A DNA stretch of 64,000 nt from Bolinopsis microptera (Eukaryota; Ctenophora; Tentaculata; Lobata; Bolinopsidae), in the NCBI RefSeq assembly GCF_026151205.1, contig NC_087082.1, positions 9,060,901-9,124,900 of the forward strand. Reading direction: 5' to 3'. Both the position numbers and the translations under genes were made by a program. This document shows, piece by piece, positions 50,178 to 56,443 of the stretch (position 1 is the first letter of the stretch; each line of letters starts with the position of its first letter). Under the pieces are notes generated by a model that saw only the letters and a program-made list of their open reading frames with translations, searched no databases and had not been told where the DNA came from.

Positions 50178-52484
50178 TATATAAATAGTATCTGCTAATC
50201 AGCGGCTATTCTCTCTAAATGACCGTTTATTTTGTTGACTTGGTTCCTAAATACTTCCAAGTCTCGACTCTTGCAGATGATTACCAATTCTTGGCAATAG
50301 AACAATACTGTTACTCCTGATTAAGACTGCAATTTGGTAATTGTGCCAGGTGCTGTTCGGCTAAAACGGTGGTTTAGTCGGCGGCATCTCATCATTTGTG
50401 ATTAATAATGAGAGCCTTGATTTAAACTTTAATATGAGCACCAATCACTGCTCACTCTACCGTCCTTCCGAGCACCTCTTCCATTGAATAGAGGTGAAAA
50501 CAGTTCCGTACAAATTAATCCTCTACCTACTTCGTTAGTTCGTTAAACTTAATTAAGATAACGATAAAGGCTAAAGAGCACTAATTATCGCAGCAACATT
50601 GATAAGATTAAAGTTTAAATTTGTTATTTTTTTACCGGTGAGACTTTTATTAACTCAGTTATACTTAAGAAGTAAAAAGCAAAAGTTATGCGGTCTGTTA
50701 TAGCAGTACCACTGGCGCTGTGAAAATATGCCTCAAACCGAACCGTTTGGTCGTGAACTGAATATTTGAAAAAATATATAGCCTTTCATTCATCAATAAT
50801 TCCCCAAATAAAAAATTCACTCAATGTAAAGATGTAAGACTGAGAAGAACAAACTACTAGTTTACCTCTAAAAACTGAACTGAAACATACTCTAGTTTAT
50901 TAAATATATCCTAAGAACAGAGCTTCTCGAAATCATATTGTGACAATTAATTCAATAATCATGTCTTTAAACCAATTTTAAACATATTCACTGTACATTT
51001 TAACTGAAATCATATCATCAAGAAGTTTTATCTCAGAAACCTCACGACGAACCAGACTGTTAAAGAAGGGTCGATCTCCCAACCGACTCTATTAACAGAG
51101 ATTGGATCCTGGAAGGAGGTTCAGTTGGACTCCCTCTCTGGCTCCTACCCTGAGCGTACACTCAAACATATTTCTGACAAGGATACCCTGTATGAGGTAC
51201 GTATTAGAATTTTTGATCGATATTTCATTGTTTGAGACGGGGGGGATGCAACGTCAATTAATGTCAATTAATGTCAATTAATGTCAATTAATGTCAATTA
51301 ATGTCAATGTCAGTTTTGCAAAATTTTGGAATACTGACATTAATTGACACGATATTTTTCGACCAGAGATTATGTAGTTCTACCATATTTTTAGCACTTT
51401 AGAACGTTTATATCATCAATTTATTCACTACTATCACATATGGAAATGTGAAATGTGAAAAAATTCAGATCATTAAACAATAAAACTAAAATAATACGGT
51501 TTTCCGAAATTTAATTTTCTTAAATGGGCGTGGCCATCCAAGGGCGTGGTTCTCAACATCATCAGAACTTAAAACCCACATTAAACGAAATGCCTTCATG
51601 ACATTTATATTTGAATAACGAATCTTAAAGAGCTAACATTACTCCTTCATACTAAAAAAGCCGATTCTAGATATTTTACCTGTATAAGAAACCAATAAAA
51701 TATGGGCGTGGCCGGTGGGGATCGAAGATGGAAGAGTTGGAAGCTGAAATTTTTTTTGTGGTCTTTGAACCTAAGGATCAACAGATAAGAACATACTCAT
51801 AATTATTCAAGGACATTTTGTTTTTTTGGACCGGTCTAACTTACATAGACGTGAATATCTTGAATATTTATCGAATAATGATAATCTCAAATTTCAAGAC
51901 AACTTAATGTTAATGTCAATTAATGTCAATTAATGTCAATTAATGTCAATGTCAGTTTGGGGTTTTTATGGAATACTGACATTAATTGACGTTGCATCCC
52001 CCCCCCTTTGAGACTGCAGAATAATTTTTAACTCGGCGGTATTACCAAAGTTTTCCGCAGCTAGCTTGATCTTTAATCCAAGTTAACTGTCAAACCACTA
52101 ATCACCAAATAACCTCAGCTGGTGGTAAAAAGAGGTAAAACCTCCTGCAAGAGTCTCCTGACCCTCTCCCTGGATTACCCTGTCACCCCTCCCTTCACCC
52201 TACTCCAAGTGGAGTCTCCAGCTGGTACAGCTACCTCCCACAACGACAACAATGTCCGGGCTATAGAGGAAGAGCTGAATGTGCACATAGACGAGCTCTA
52301 CGAGAAGGGAGTAGAGTACGTGCTCACTAAGGTGGTCTGTAAACTGTGCATGTGTTTGGATGTGTATGTCGAGGGAATGGGATTGGAGCCCCAGATTAAG
52401 TTTTTTATCAACAAGTTCAAGGGTCCTGATAATGTGCTGCCGTATGTTTTTAACAGTGATAAGCAGTATTTTCAACATCGGTAG
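21930..52484 (+). CDS. THOC5: THOC5, THO/TREX complex subunit 5, 13 exons over 30.5 kb
   Basis: Orthologue of THOC5, a THO subunit that couples transcription to nuclear mRNA export. Exons: 21930-22025, 22197-22292, 22568-22665, 22884-23015, 25716-25842, 26120-26215, 26400-26494, 27894-28002, 44425-44561, 44723-44859, 45064-45220, 51037-51196, 52119-52484. They sum to 602 codons with all phases consistent. Diagnostic blocks: YLQREITKCLQYK, RLKWELEQRK, LPPQLEEM, AAWLPPQLYNIYSQ, DYMSSKELLCALWSEDYGDECPNP and HNDNNVRAIEEELN, ending in YFQHR. An ATG at 21933 would give 600 residues; human is 683, so a short upstream exon may be missing. Intron 8 is 16.4 kb and intron 11 is 5.8 kb. Introns host a proton channel, two unknown genes and many mobile elements. 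Confidence 0.95.
22271..22395 (+). repeat. 25-bp x 5 tandem repeat containing the THOC5 exon 2 splice donor
   Basis: Five perfect units of AGTTCGTGATAACACACGTC plus AGGTT. The first unit overlaps the end of the THOC5 exon at 22197-22292, so the donor CAG|GTTAGT recurs every 25 bp. Using any later donor would read GTT AGT TCG TGA and stop at once. The first donor keeps the THOC5 frame. Confidence 0.93.
23899..24408 (+). pseudogene. Remnant of a reverse-transcriptase C-terminal region
   Basis: 170-codon open frame in THOC5 intron 4. Its second half resembles the C terminus of LINE/RT polyproteins: LWDLLPREV, then SSFKLALGDFL, FPDKPLTKGY and SNNNPLLHW. The first half (RTDQESAMMMLLY, DREFDINLGEKAT) is less typical. 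No polymerase core is nearby, so this is a broken or captured 3' fragment. The hydrophobic start MIFLIVLAMF could mimic a signal peptide. A small host gene derived from a transposon is possible but unsupported. Confidence 0.5.
26796..27494 (-). CDS. HVCN1: Voltage-gated proton channel Hv1, intronless, nested in THOC5 intron 7
   Basis: 232 residues, the usual size for Hv1. It is a voltage-sensor-only channel that conducts protons across membranes as a dimer. S1 contains VVIDMAIVTVE (selectivity Asp and the downstream Glu). S2 contains VVEIATKISVYRR (Glu and Lys). S3 contains ELFDAAVIATSFILDIV (both Asp). S4 is ARFWRIVRIVNG, with the three gating Arg and Asn in Hv1 spacing. The C-terminal coiled coil EEEKVKRLVKEIEALKEENESL fits the dimerisation helix. 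The Asp at the human D123 position is Ser. The cytoplasmic N terminus is acidic/Ser-rich. The start ATG lies at 27494-27492. No intron is needed, so retrocopy origin is possible, but the frame is intact. Confidence 0.93.
   Translation of the reverse strand: MDQKQCDSLTKTEDQDSLSSQAKDNPSESDVGRTDKTFCQTLENVFESNIFQLLIIALVVIDMAIVTVELTCSLEVVEKKDDENISKFIKKVKILNLVVISIFVVEIATKISVYRRRFLTCYELFDAAVIATSFILDIVSLNEAHPSKHTTAAEFIIVARFWRIVRIVNGTIFQIRSTEEEKVKRLVKEIEALKEENESLRSRVPNVSSSQFGLVDNSQSSNSNYHCQISDL
28008..28433 (+). pseudogene. C-terminal fragment of a Penelope-like or related retroelement RT
   Basis: 141 residues just downstream of the THOC5 exon ending 28002. The pattern YLDLNINI, then NKTDDFNFHV, FPHSNIP, then VFSSQVLRYGNVCTRLDIF and HKIFKILIDRGYSRDRL resembles the region after the RT core in cnidarian-type Penelope-like or related retroelements, recalled from family patterns and not searched. 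The catalytic core is absent. A decayed fragment is the best call. Confidence 0.45.
28434..31083. other. THOC5 intron 8, proximal part; no gene seen
   Basis: About 2.6 kb of AT-rich intron with only short scattered frames. Nothing in it could be assigned. Confidence 0.4.
31084..32375 (-). pseudogene. LINE ORF2 remnant: APE endonuclease, frameshifted, RT lost
   Basis: Minus strand, starting at the ATG at 32375, which overlaps the upstream ORF1 stop in ATGACTAA. LCWNINHS, FALQETKG and LLGDFNAKTG are endonuclease motifs. The frame stops at 31791 and homology resumes at once in another frame, through TVDYICVS to YSDHRPLF near 31550, then a Lys/Arg/Asn-rich linker ending at 31084. A single indel near 31790 explains this. 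No reverse transcriptase follows, so the element is 3'-truncated. Confidence 0.8.
32368..33957 (-). CDS. LINE ORF1: coiled coil plus degenerate SGNH-type domain
   Basis: 529 residues. N-terminal Cys pair NCSELKRS, then about 200 residues of heptad-like helix (residues 40-235), a Ser/Asn/Thr-rich linker, and from about 335 an SGNH-like fold: LLIHDEN, HTGINDF (block III Gly and Asn kept), FSALIPSS. Block I Ser is replaced by Glu and the block V Asp-His pair is not visible (STGFKLSQRG), so hydrolase activity is doubtful. The ORF is intact although its ORF2 is broken. Its stop overlaps the ORF2 start by 8 nt, suggesting coupled reinitiation. The strand is opposite to THOC5. Confidence 0.8.
   Translation of the reverse strand: MALQIDEQITHDNNDENRQNLGANPRDHLTQSSCNNCSELKRSMSVLQDSLLELKDEMLQQKAISDLIISSPTTSDKSMSIAIKNKLGPIDTKLSGIRDDLEKIRAAVDEQNMILEKLTNSKAQLSDKLNTMQSFTLKDMKTTNSANKMRIETLEIGHENLTKATKAIAKSTLKQTHESILELKHELRPTVEANETTSASNRTRIEVLELNVEETLQALSSSNQSLADIKVAAHSPPTTNSRSTLSHGKPSTLRDSSTNATVGTPQTTARLWSEVAGKDDNKRFTVANKHNTKNHREQDRLGNNGHRNHVLLRENNSNTSSSINDRKSYRRHTVLLIHDENFDEFDPRRFNSQFNVHCFKATSYSDLGKNSKQLNKTLKRLKPECIYIHTGINDFLYKKTGLVGHVKELYLHLLNTTAAQICFSALIPSSNDSYINDRLRIINEEIRNHITWLHNHKPEVKDRIFTFTNEKIGDQSTYSPSTGFKLSQRGQNMLWLRLREGLRKTLRLPRLSYHEGNKARRSTNRYSDD
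34172..35591. mobile_element. G/C-capped inverted-repeat element, family A, perfect 8-bp target duplication
   Basis: Bounded by 14 G then GGCCAATGGCATAAA-like sequence at left and TTTATGCCATTGGCC then a C run at right. TAAATATC occurs at 34164-34171 and again at 35592-35599, a perfect 8-bp target duplication. Each terminus carries an internal palindrome (GGAGAAAATGG ... CCATTTTCTCC). The core has several direct and inverted copies of a block containing GAGCTCGTGTTGCAAAGGGG, e.g. 34425-34600 against 34850-35040. Open frames inside are repeat artefacts. Non-autonomous, foldback-like. Confidence 0.85.
35854..36177 (-). pseudogene. Penelope-like element C-terminal (GIY-YIG) fragment
   Basis: 107 codons on the minus strand. 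HHALTTGHSISWNNLEVL, then RSQLYLKEHAAIQI and PSMNRTD follow the pattern at the end of Penelope-type GIY-YIG endonuclease domains (HxxxxxHxxxW ... R..E..I ... N). The GIY-YIG core itself is not visible, so only the tail remains. It may belong to the same family as the fragment at 28008-28433, which is on the other strand. Confidence 0.5.
36968..38977 (+). CDS. Unknown protein, paralogue A, intronless, nested in THOC5 intron 8
   Basis: 669 residues from the ATG at 36968; the frame is open a little further upstream without ATG, and CATCAG just before the ATG could be a splice acceptor. Family not recognised. It is clearly paralogous to 41650-43251: LKLMVADRI, SAGPLEF, LFERIEICDRYL, DIFKLLNLSE, EVMAYWEAIDFK and a C-terminal Cys-rich CCCNKLL. 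The middle (about 300-450) is Pro/Ser-rich and low complexity, with a duplicated KTSESDQS/KTSESDPF motif near 510. Mostly helical, no signal peptide or membrane segment. It shares the strand of THOC5. Confidence 0.75.
   Translation: MFSYLNYSIRTTSYTPSTSDTPCLITERLLDAEELFTMVLEDVDVYRSKDPLLSGLSAVSELIDRVDMCFRFMEGSDLLDESKFGTIQLVKKRLSDIYGNLLDDTLDGFWEDEGDASLEEWLRSTSLLPHRDPGKPLIGSGNDSVVLKLMVADRIGQLQSAGPLEFSKNSSWKLFERIEICDRYLREHDADSRILNFISDDIFKLLNLSEPHEVMAYWEAIDFKTWTLKCQVPIAFVPRRIYSGIEIQQARLSYEEYWDNVVSSAPQNFFPSVMTEMYPPLPFVKFSKRLSLSPVSVSKDDSKVITRTFPSDEHERVNEISLPNVNNETSCEPSFPSRKIIVRPLPAHVAGRRLKGQPLLLKPPEDMAIPEQNILTDSSPKPLISAPKKIDRGSEIVESSPSSVKIQPLLPTPEGSYNELLTLAKAEHGYFSVIPTSSKRRANKRSQNFPRIIEKRRMKEIVRFKLFRCLRWLRRQFEKDLTANNLSKTSESDQSKTSESDPFSPFEEIRVPPELMAKLQCDILSCLSVAFNVLECRTSVIKLLSLSTVVKNLTQLKSALKHTNETFLQALSNLVKTAIEVDYEYDDFNEIKLIDDFMKQPNKIVRSINQSLVQLIIWVKRFNYDDELINAKFETSRIEQLFKEILKLCCCNKLLASLASSKYLSLNKM
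39362..39560. mobile_element. Harbinger-like MITE, 199 bp, TTA target duplication
   Basis: Inverted termini GGGGTCGTTCACATATTAC and GTAATATGTGAACGACCCC, flanked by TTA at 39359-39361 and 39561-39563. A 3-bp TTA/TAA duplication fits PIF/Harbinger. The core has tandem ATTACGTCACAT units and two G runs. No coding capacity. Confidence 0.8.
39564..41649. other. Spacer between the two paralogous nested genes
   Basis: AT-rich, no gene supported. It presumably contains the 5' regulatory region of the gene at 41650, but no TATA box at a convincing distance was found. Confidence 0.35.
39993..40040 (+). repeat. 16-bp x 3 tandem repeat of palindromic GTGTACAC
   Basis: AGTGTACACGATGTAC repeats three times at 16-bp spacing, with related GTACA motifs continuing to about 40053. 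Each unit contains the palindrome GTGTACAC. Confidence 0.8.
41650..43251 (+). CDS. Unknown protein, paralogue B, intronless, nested in THOC5 intron 8
   Basis: 533 residues from an ATG at 41650. Homologous over its first 270 residues and last 130 residues to 36968-38977: LKLMMTDRI, SGPLEF, LLERLELCRRYL, DILNLVNLSE, EVMEYWETIDFK and a C-terminal CCTDKL. It lacks most of the Pro/Ser-rich middle of paralogue A. Family not recognised; helical, soluble-looking. Full-length frames in both copies point to selection. Lineage-specific duplication is inferred. Confidence 0.75.
   Translation: MSDNTETALETTREHFATDDILQRRLDAIEILQMTLEDLQCYQSEDSTNDDVSFVLIERVEMCCRFLKSAPWPWSDRNGTIARIGMKLIGIHVNLSNGKPIGTDCFGSEDWADLGNILTSMKFVEISVHPVSKLIKRNSCILKLMMTDRIVKLLISGPLEFNNCATHQLLERLELCRRYLYKDDLDLQTLRLVSHDILNLVNLSECYEVMEYWETIDFKKWVIKSMKTSIHGFSEQIKFRKVYSAVKIKEVKLAFENHWKRTLANKPNDYPRPKMIECYPDHPYLSYAKKNPSVLIRKSREVVTEAHHSAQRVGEVVTNPAKPFKVSIVDEPDLTAQITVVNATREGKLDIHKKVASIIHSERKMFNGKIKEQKNNCEVSLGGTKTPTFTRVGVPQNLTTKLYSSIENFIIAKLNKNKIRSSANFLQTISDLRDFCVGTTGTFLESVRNHVAKSVLDIMPDYDPHREILIARLMIDIALRVTAFHNAVDQLKKCCNMSSVKNSDAVEMITFSVKNFFKKLAVVCCTDKLVVSS
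43252..44424. other. THOC5 intron 8, distal part; no gene seen
   Basis: AT-rich sequence up to the acceptor at 44423-44424. Short open frames have no recognisable homology. Confidence 0.35.
45490..45909 (+). CDS. GC-rich ORF of unknown origin, probable mobile-element fragment
   Basis: 139 codons from ATG; the frame is open upstream to about 45358, so the coding region may be longer and start elsewhere. The product is highly charged and helical (EDRWKGFTDDVLKRMEEAR, LRKRREL) with Trp motifs, and is not recognised. Base composition is far richer in G than the surrounding AT-rich intron, suggesting transfer or a young element. It lies in THOC5 intron 11 just downstream of the exon ending 45220 and is followed at once by a 40-bp tandem array. 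Confidence 0.4.
   Translation: MRWDVVERGGTTLALEDRWKGFTDDVLKRMEEARTTEDAREIWRIVEKEAEDIKDVFIQRVFMGLEELRDAGKLETNRKAGSFQTLKGGFKYLIKGMLEDVVRGVRFQKGLDRISMDGLLGCLGLVRRLVDLRKRRELE
45917..46102 (+). repeat. 40-bp tandem repeat, about 4.6 copies
   Basis: Near-perfect units beginning TTAAGTGCCTCTTGTTTTAG at 45917, 45957, 45997, 46037 and 46077 (partial). The array starts 8 bp after the stop of the GC-rich ORF, so it may be the 3' end of the same element. Confidence 0.9.
46434..48407. mobile_element. G/C-capped inverted-repeat element, family C
   Basis: Left end GGGGGATCATGTTTTTTGTC, right end ACAAAAAATAACATGATC followed by an 18-base C run. Both termini contain the same about 90-bp palindrome with GGACAAAAA on each side of CAGCTATATTTTCAAAA. 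Flanks share TATCTC (46427-46432 versus 48408-48413), with the outer bases possibly masked by C-run slippage. The core includes GTTACGGAGTGAC inverted pairs, CTATTAACTATAG repeats and a tRNA-like box, but no credible ORF. About 1.97 kb. Confidence 0.75.
46898..46966 (+). other. tRNA-like A/B-box segment (SINE-head-like)
   Basis: TGATGTATTGGTAAC resembles a pol III A box and GGTTCAAATCC (46948-46958) is a good B box, at about tRNA spacing, with CTCTTAAGC between. The acceptor and T stems do not pair well, so this is a tRNA-derived promoter or pseudo-tRNA rather than a working tRNA. Confidence 0.35.
48778..49039 (+). repeat. Four spaced hairpins, CTCCTCGTTTATCGGGAG type
   Basis: Copies at 48778-48795, 48872-48889, 48947-48964 and 49022-49039, spaced 94, 75 and 75 bp. 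Each is a short stem (CTCC...GGAG), and between them recurs TTGTTTCAGACAG-like sequence. Similar in style to the hairpin repeats in the leader of the gag-pol element at 55883, so a decayed LTR or leader is possible. Confidence 0.65.
49040..51036. other. THOC5 intron 11, distal part; no gene seen
   Basis: AT-rich intron. It contains an AT dinucleotide microsatellite at about 50145-50176 and no coding signal. Confidence 0.4.
50145..50176. repeat. (AT)n microsatellite
   Basis: About 16 consecutive TA units in the last large THOC5 intron. Confidence 0.9.
51239..52006. mobile_element. G/C-capped inverted-repeat element, family B copy 2, perfect 8-bp target duplication
   Basis: Reverse-complement relative of 4250-5027, with the same termini, decamer arrays and CCACGCCC-containing core. 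TTTGAGAC is duplicated at 51231-51238 and 52007-52014. It sits in THOC5 intron 12, only 42 bp after the donor at 51197 and 112 bp before the next exon, so it makes up most of that intron. Confidence 0.88.
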
Positions 52485-53101
52485 GGTCTCGTTTGGAGAA
52501 GATATTGACAAACATTTTATAAATTATTAATATTTAACAAGAATTTGACGGCAAATCCATGATATTGAATTTGATACCCTAACGTGAACAGTTGTAATCC
52601 TTATCAGGTTGCAAATATTCTATTTGAGTATTTTACTTTGAGTGCTGGCCCTAATTCGGAACTCATATCTTTATACATGTATATTGTATAATTACAATGT
52701 ATTAATTATTGATATCTTTTTATCGCACATCAATTCTTATGTCCCAATTTGTTCAGCCCTTATTCTTAGAAATAGTTTTCTCACAGAAATTAAGCATATA
52801 TTACAAAAATTGAAACATGAATTCAATTGATCAGTAAATAATTGACATCGTCGTGTTTACGCTCAGCGAATTTATTTCTTTCATCAAATAACCAATTCAA
52901 TGGAATCAATTATGACAATTGCACAAAAACACAAAATATGTTTGCTGCGTTTTAACTTTTATGTTTCCCACATGGTTAATTGTTCTAAAAATGTAAAAAA
53001 GTATATAATGTAAAATTCGAGACCTCCTAATTTTTCAATACTATTACTGTCATGTTAAACCTTGCCTTAATGCTCTAATTCATTTTCAATGATTGTCTGT
53101 A
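52485..53101. other. Convergent 3' spacer
   Basis: Between the THOC5 stop and the stop of the minus-strand membrane-protein gene. It should contain both 3' UTRs; no other feature supported. Confidence 0.4.
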
Positions 53102-54061
53102 TCATTTACCGGAGTTGATACTGTCCACAGCCACAGAACCGGCCGCACTTGAACCATCCAAAATAAAACTAATCCCAAATTCATTGTCACTTGTATTATT
53201 AATTTCAGTGTCTGATAAATTCTCAATCTCAAGAGTAGCAGTGTCCTGACTGCTTCTTCCGTCCGGGGTTTCTGGGCTTAGACTGGTCACGTGGTCATCA
53301 CGATGGCTTGGAGAGGTTGATATCTCAGGATTACTCGAGGAGAGTGAGGTAATTACAGGACTGTTACTGATGCTGGTGTGGCTTCTCATGGACATTCCAG
53401 ATATAGATCCAACTATGGCTGAAATTGTAGGATGTTGGTTATCGAGCTGTTCAACTTCAAGTGTAAAGTCATCTTTTACATGCTAATGCTGTACTGGCTG
53501 TTTATTAAATTTTTTCCCAATCAAAATCAATTAAAACATTAAAATATTGGATAAACATAGTTACTAGTGTATTAGTAGCATATAAAAGAAAGTGAACGTT
53601 GTCTAACACTTGTAGTTGGCTGAGAGCCCGGTATCAAGAAGAGCTGTAATTGAGGACATTGAGTACGCTCTATTGTGCTCACTGTACACTCTCTTTGCTC
53701 GTCTTTTCTGTCTGTGAGCTGAAACACGTGTTGTCAAGACAACGCTATTAAAAGTGGTCAAATTTACCCTTTCCTTAAAATCATCCTTCCATTTCCACCT
53801 ATACTTTATTTAAAGTAACTCTCGTCAGTATAACTTTGAGCGGCCTGTGCAGTCTGCACTTACTGTCGCTGTTGATGACCCCAGGCAAGTAGGTGTCCTT
53901 GAGTTGTTCAAAGTTGGCCTCAGGGTGGCTGATAAAGTCCCTGTCGTTAGGAGATAAGGGGAAGAGGCCGTGGTAGACACGTTCCAGTAGCTTGGTAGCT
54001 AAGAATACGAGGATTAGGAGGAGTACAATACCAGATAGTATAGTCCTGCCATCTTCCAGTC
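53102..54061 (-). CDS. Single-pass membrane protein of unknown family, 3' exons
   Basis: Minus-strand exons inferred at 54061-53864, 53718-53608 and 53472-53102 (phases 2-1-1 fit; the second donor is the least certain). The first contains a membrane segment TILSGIVLLLILVFLATKLL followed by ERVYHGLFPLSPNDRDF, then a basic stretch RQKRRAKRVYSEHNRAYS, and a Ser/Thr/Asp-rich tail ending SINSGK. Topology is probably a short extracellular side and a cytoplasmic tail. The 5' exon(s) were not found. Family not recognised. Confidence 0.55.
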
Positions 54062-54065
54062 CTGG

Positions 54066-55882
54066 GTGTGGTACAAGTTAATAAATATCAGAGTATGTTA
54101 CATTGTTACATAACTGTAATTATTTTTATATTTTAATGAGCATACGATTTTTTTGTCATCCAATGAGGTGTTCATGTTTTCTTGCCTCATCAATTTAAAA
54201 AACAGGTTGAGCATGCAATTTACTTTTAGCCTATTATTAACCTAAAAACCGTGCTTGCGATTTAAGAAGCATATGGTCATGGAGGGAGTGTTTAAAGCAA
54301 GCATGTTTGGGCAATTCGGTTATCTGTCGATGATCACATAACACACACGGTTAGGCCATACTTAAAGGACGTACTTAAAGATCGTGACGTATTTAAAGAT
54401 CGTGACCCAACATAATACTACGTCACGTCGTTACGTATTCCGGCCCCATAATTACTTGGACACGGAGTACAGTAGTACACTCAGTACATGACAGGAAATA
54501 ATATTTTCCACGTCATCACGGAACACACCGTACAGCATTCATGCATATAATTGTAAATAAAATATCGCTGCTCTGTACTTAAACCAGTATATTAAAATGG
54601 TAAACATTTAGTGTGATCTTGTTGTCATACGTTGTATGACCCGCCGCGCACGAGTGCGCGGCTCCCCCTGTATCGTCGAAACTCTATGACTATAGTGAAG
54701 CGACAGTGGGGGTCACCACGTGATACAATGATCTTGCATATGAACAATATGACGATAAGATAAAATTATAATATCGTCCTATTAAATTTGATTTCCAGCC
54801 ACAATAATTATTCAAATACGAAGATAAGAATAAATAATTATAAATCCTTTTTGTTGTTGAATCTGACCTAATTGGCTCACGTCGCGTCGCGTGGATGGGA
54901 GAGTCCAACACGTCGGAGGGGTAAATGATAAAACACGAACAGAACACTATTTAAAGTTCGCTGGAAAAACCAGAGGGAACTCATTTTCTGTTCGCCCAGG
55001 TTTAGAGAGGGTCAATGGTCATTGGCACTGGAGATTTCGGGACCAGGACCTGTTAGGATCATGAGTCCTGGAGAGCACGAATAAGGCCTGGAATAGTTTC
55101 TGTTGTAGATATCTGTAGGTTTGAGTAAGGCTTTACTCGGTAGGGTTAGGCAACCACACTATATGTAGGAGTACCATGTTCGACGGTGCTGGTAGATTTC
55201 AGTAGGGGCCTAGATTTGTAGGAGTACACTCATTTGGCGGTATAGGTCTGGTTATTTAGGAGCGGATTTATTTATTAGAGATTGTTCCATGTTCTGTATT
55301 ATATAAATATAATGTCACATCAGCTTAATTGCCGTTATCAATCTCGATTTCGTTGTTCATGTTCTTAACCTTAATTAGATATAATTATAAATCAATCTAC
55401 GGACCTGAAAGGGCAAACGCCCACTGCTTACAAAAGCACCTAAAGATTACGACTTCATCCTGACAGTAAAACTTGATTTCTGTAAATTAAATGTTAATCA
55501 CAATTCACAAGTTATATTATCAATTTTTTGTCATTCCATACGTTTAATATCAATATTAACAAGAACCTTGATTTGTCTCAAATTACGTTTATATCGCCAG
55601 TTGCCCATAATCAGTTTACTGTAAAGATGAAGTTCTAGTCTAGTTCAAGTTTTCCTTCATACTTATAGTCCTGCTAGTGCTACGGTATCTGCTGTTAAAT
55701 CTCACCTAGTACTCAAGTTTTGGAATACTGTACGAGATTATATTATTATTAGGTTCAAACCTAATATGCAACCCTTTGTTATATACTCGTTTTAGCAGTT
55801 TTAGTACTAGACATTAAACAGTATTTTACCGTAGTATTTTAGGGCATTTATTAGTGTACGACATTTAGTACAGCAGGGTAGT
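54066..55882. other. Upstream region and possible 5' LTR of the gag-pol element
   Basis: No gene. A candidate LTR start TGTATGAC lies at 54633, and a TATA-like CTATTTAAAG near 54947 is followed by GCTGGAAAAACCAG, as in LTR promoters. No matching downstream LTR exists in the window and no clear primer-binding site was seen, so the LTR call is tentative. Confidence 0.3.
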
Positions 55883-56128
55883 GCAGAGAGTTTTAGGGAA
55901 ACAGAAAGTTTATTTTAACATCTCTGTTTTGGTTATCAAAGAGTTCAGTTTAACAACTCTGTTTTGGCTATAGGAGGATAGTTAAAGATATTGTTAAGCC
56001 TAAGGGCAGAGAGTTTTAGGGAAACAGAAAGTTTATTTTAACATCTCTGTTTTGGTTATCAGAGAGTTCAATTTTACACCTCTGTTTTGGCTATAGGAAG
56101 GATAGTTTGGGATTTGTTTAGGGATTGC
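55883..56128 (+). repeat. 123-bp tandem duplication in the gag leader
   Basis: Two copies starting GCAGAGAGTTTTAGGGAAAC at 55883 and 56006. Each contains two small hairpins of the CTCTGTTTTGGTTATC..AGAG type. It lies in the untranslated leader upstream of gag. Confidence 0.85.
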
Positions 56129-56443
56129 TAAAACGAGTGGGAGATTGTTTATACTATCTAAGGATATTTAAGAGTGGGCCTGTTGGATGGCAGGACACTT
56201 TTTGGTTTGAATACAGCAGATGTTTACAGCTAATGTTTACAGTTAAAGAACTAGGCTATTCGAATTATTGACATAGTATTTGAGGAACACTGAGATATTG
56301 TAATTACAATTCTTAACGGTTTATTCGAATTGAAGTATTTTCCCTTGTCACCTTGCTGAACAAAATATAAAGGAAAAGAGCCTTTTATCAACTGGAGCCT
56401 GATTAATCAATTGGTAAATACCCTCGAAGTGAACTGAGCATAG

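Noticed and set aside
54633-55440. Confident 5' LTR of the gag-pol element
   Set aside because: No second LTR copy and no convincing primer-binding site to define its ends.
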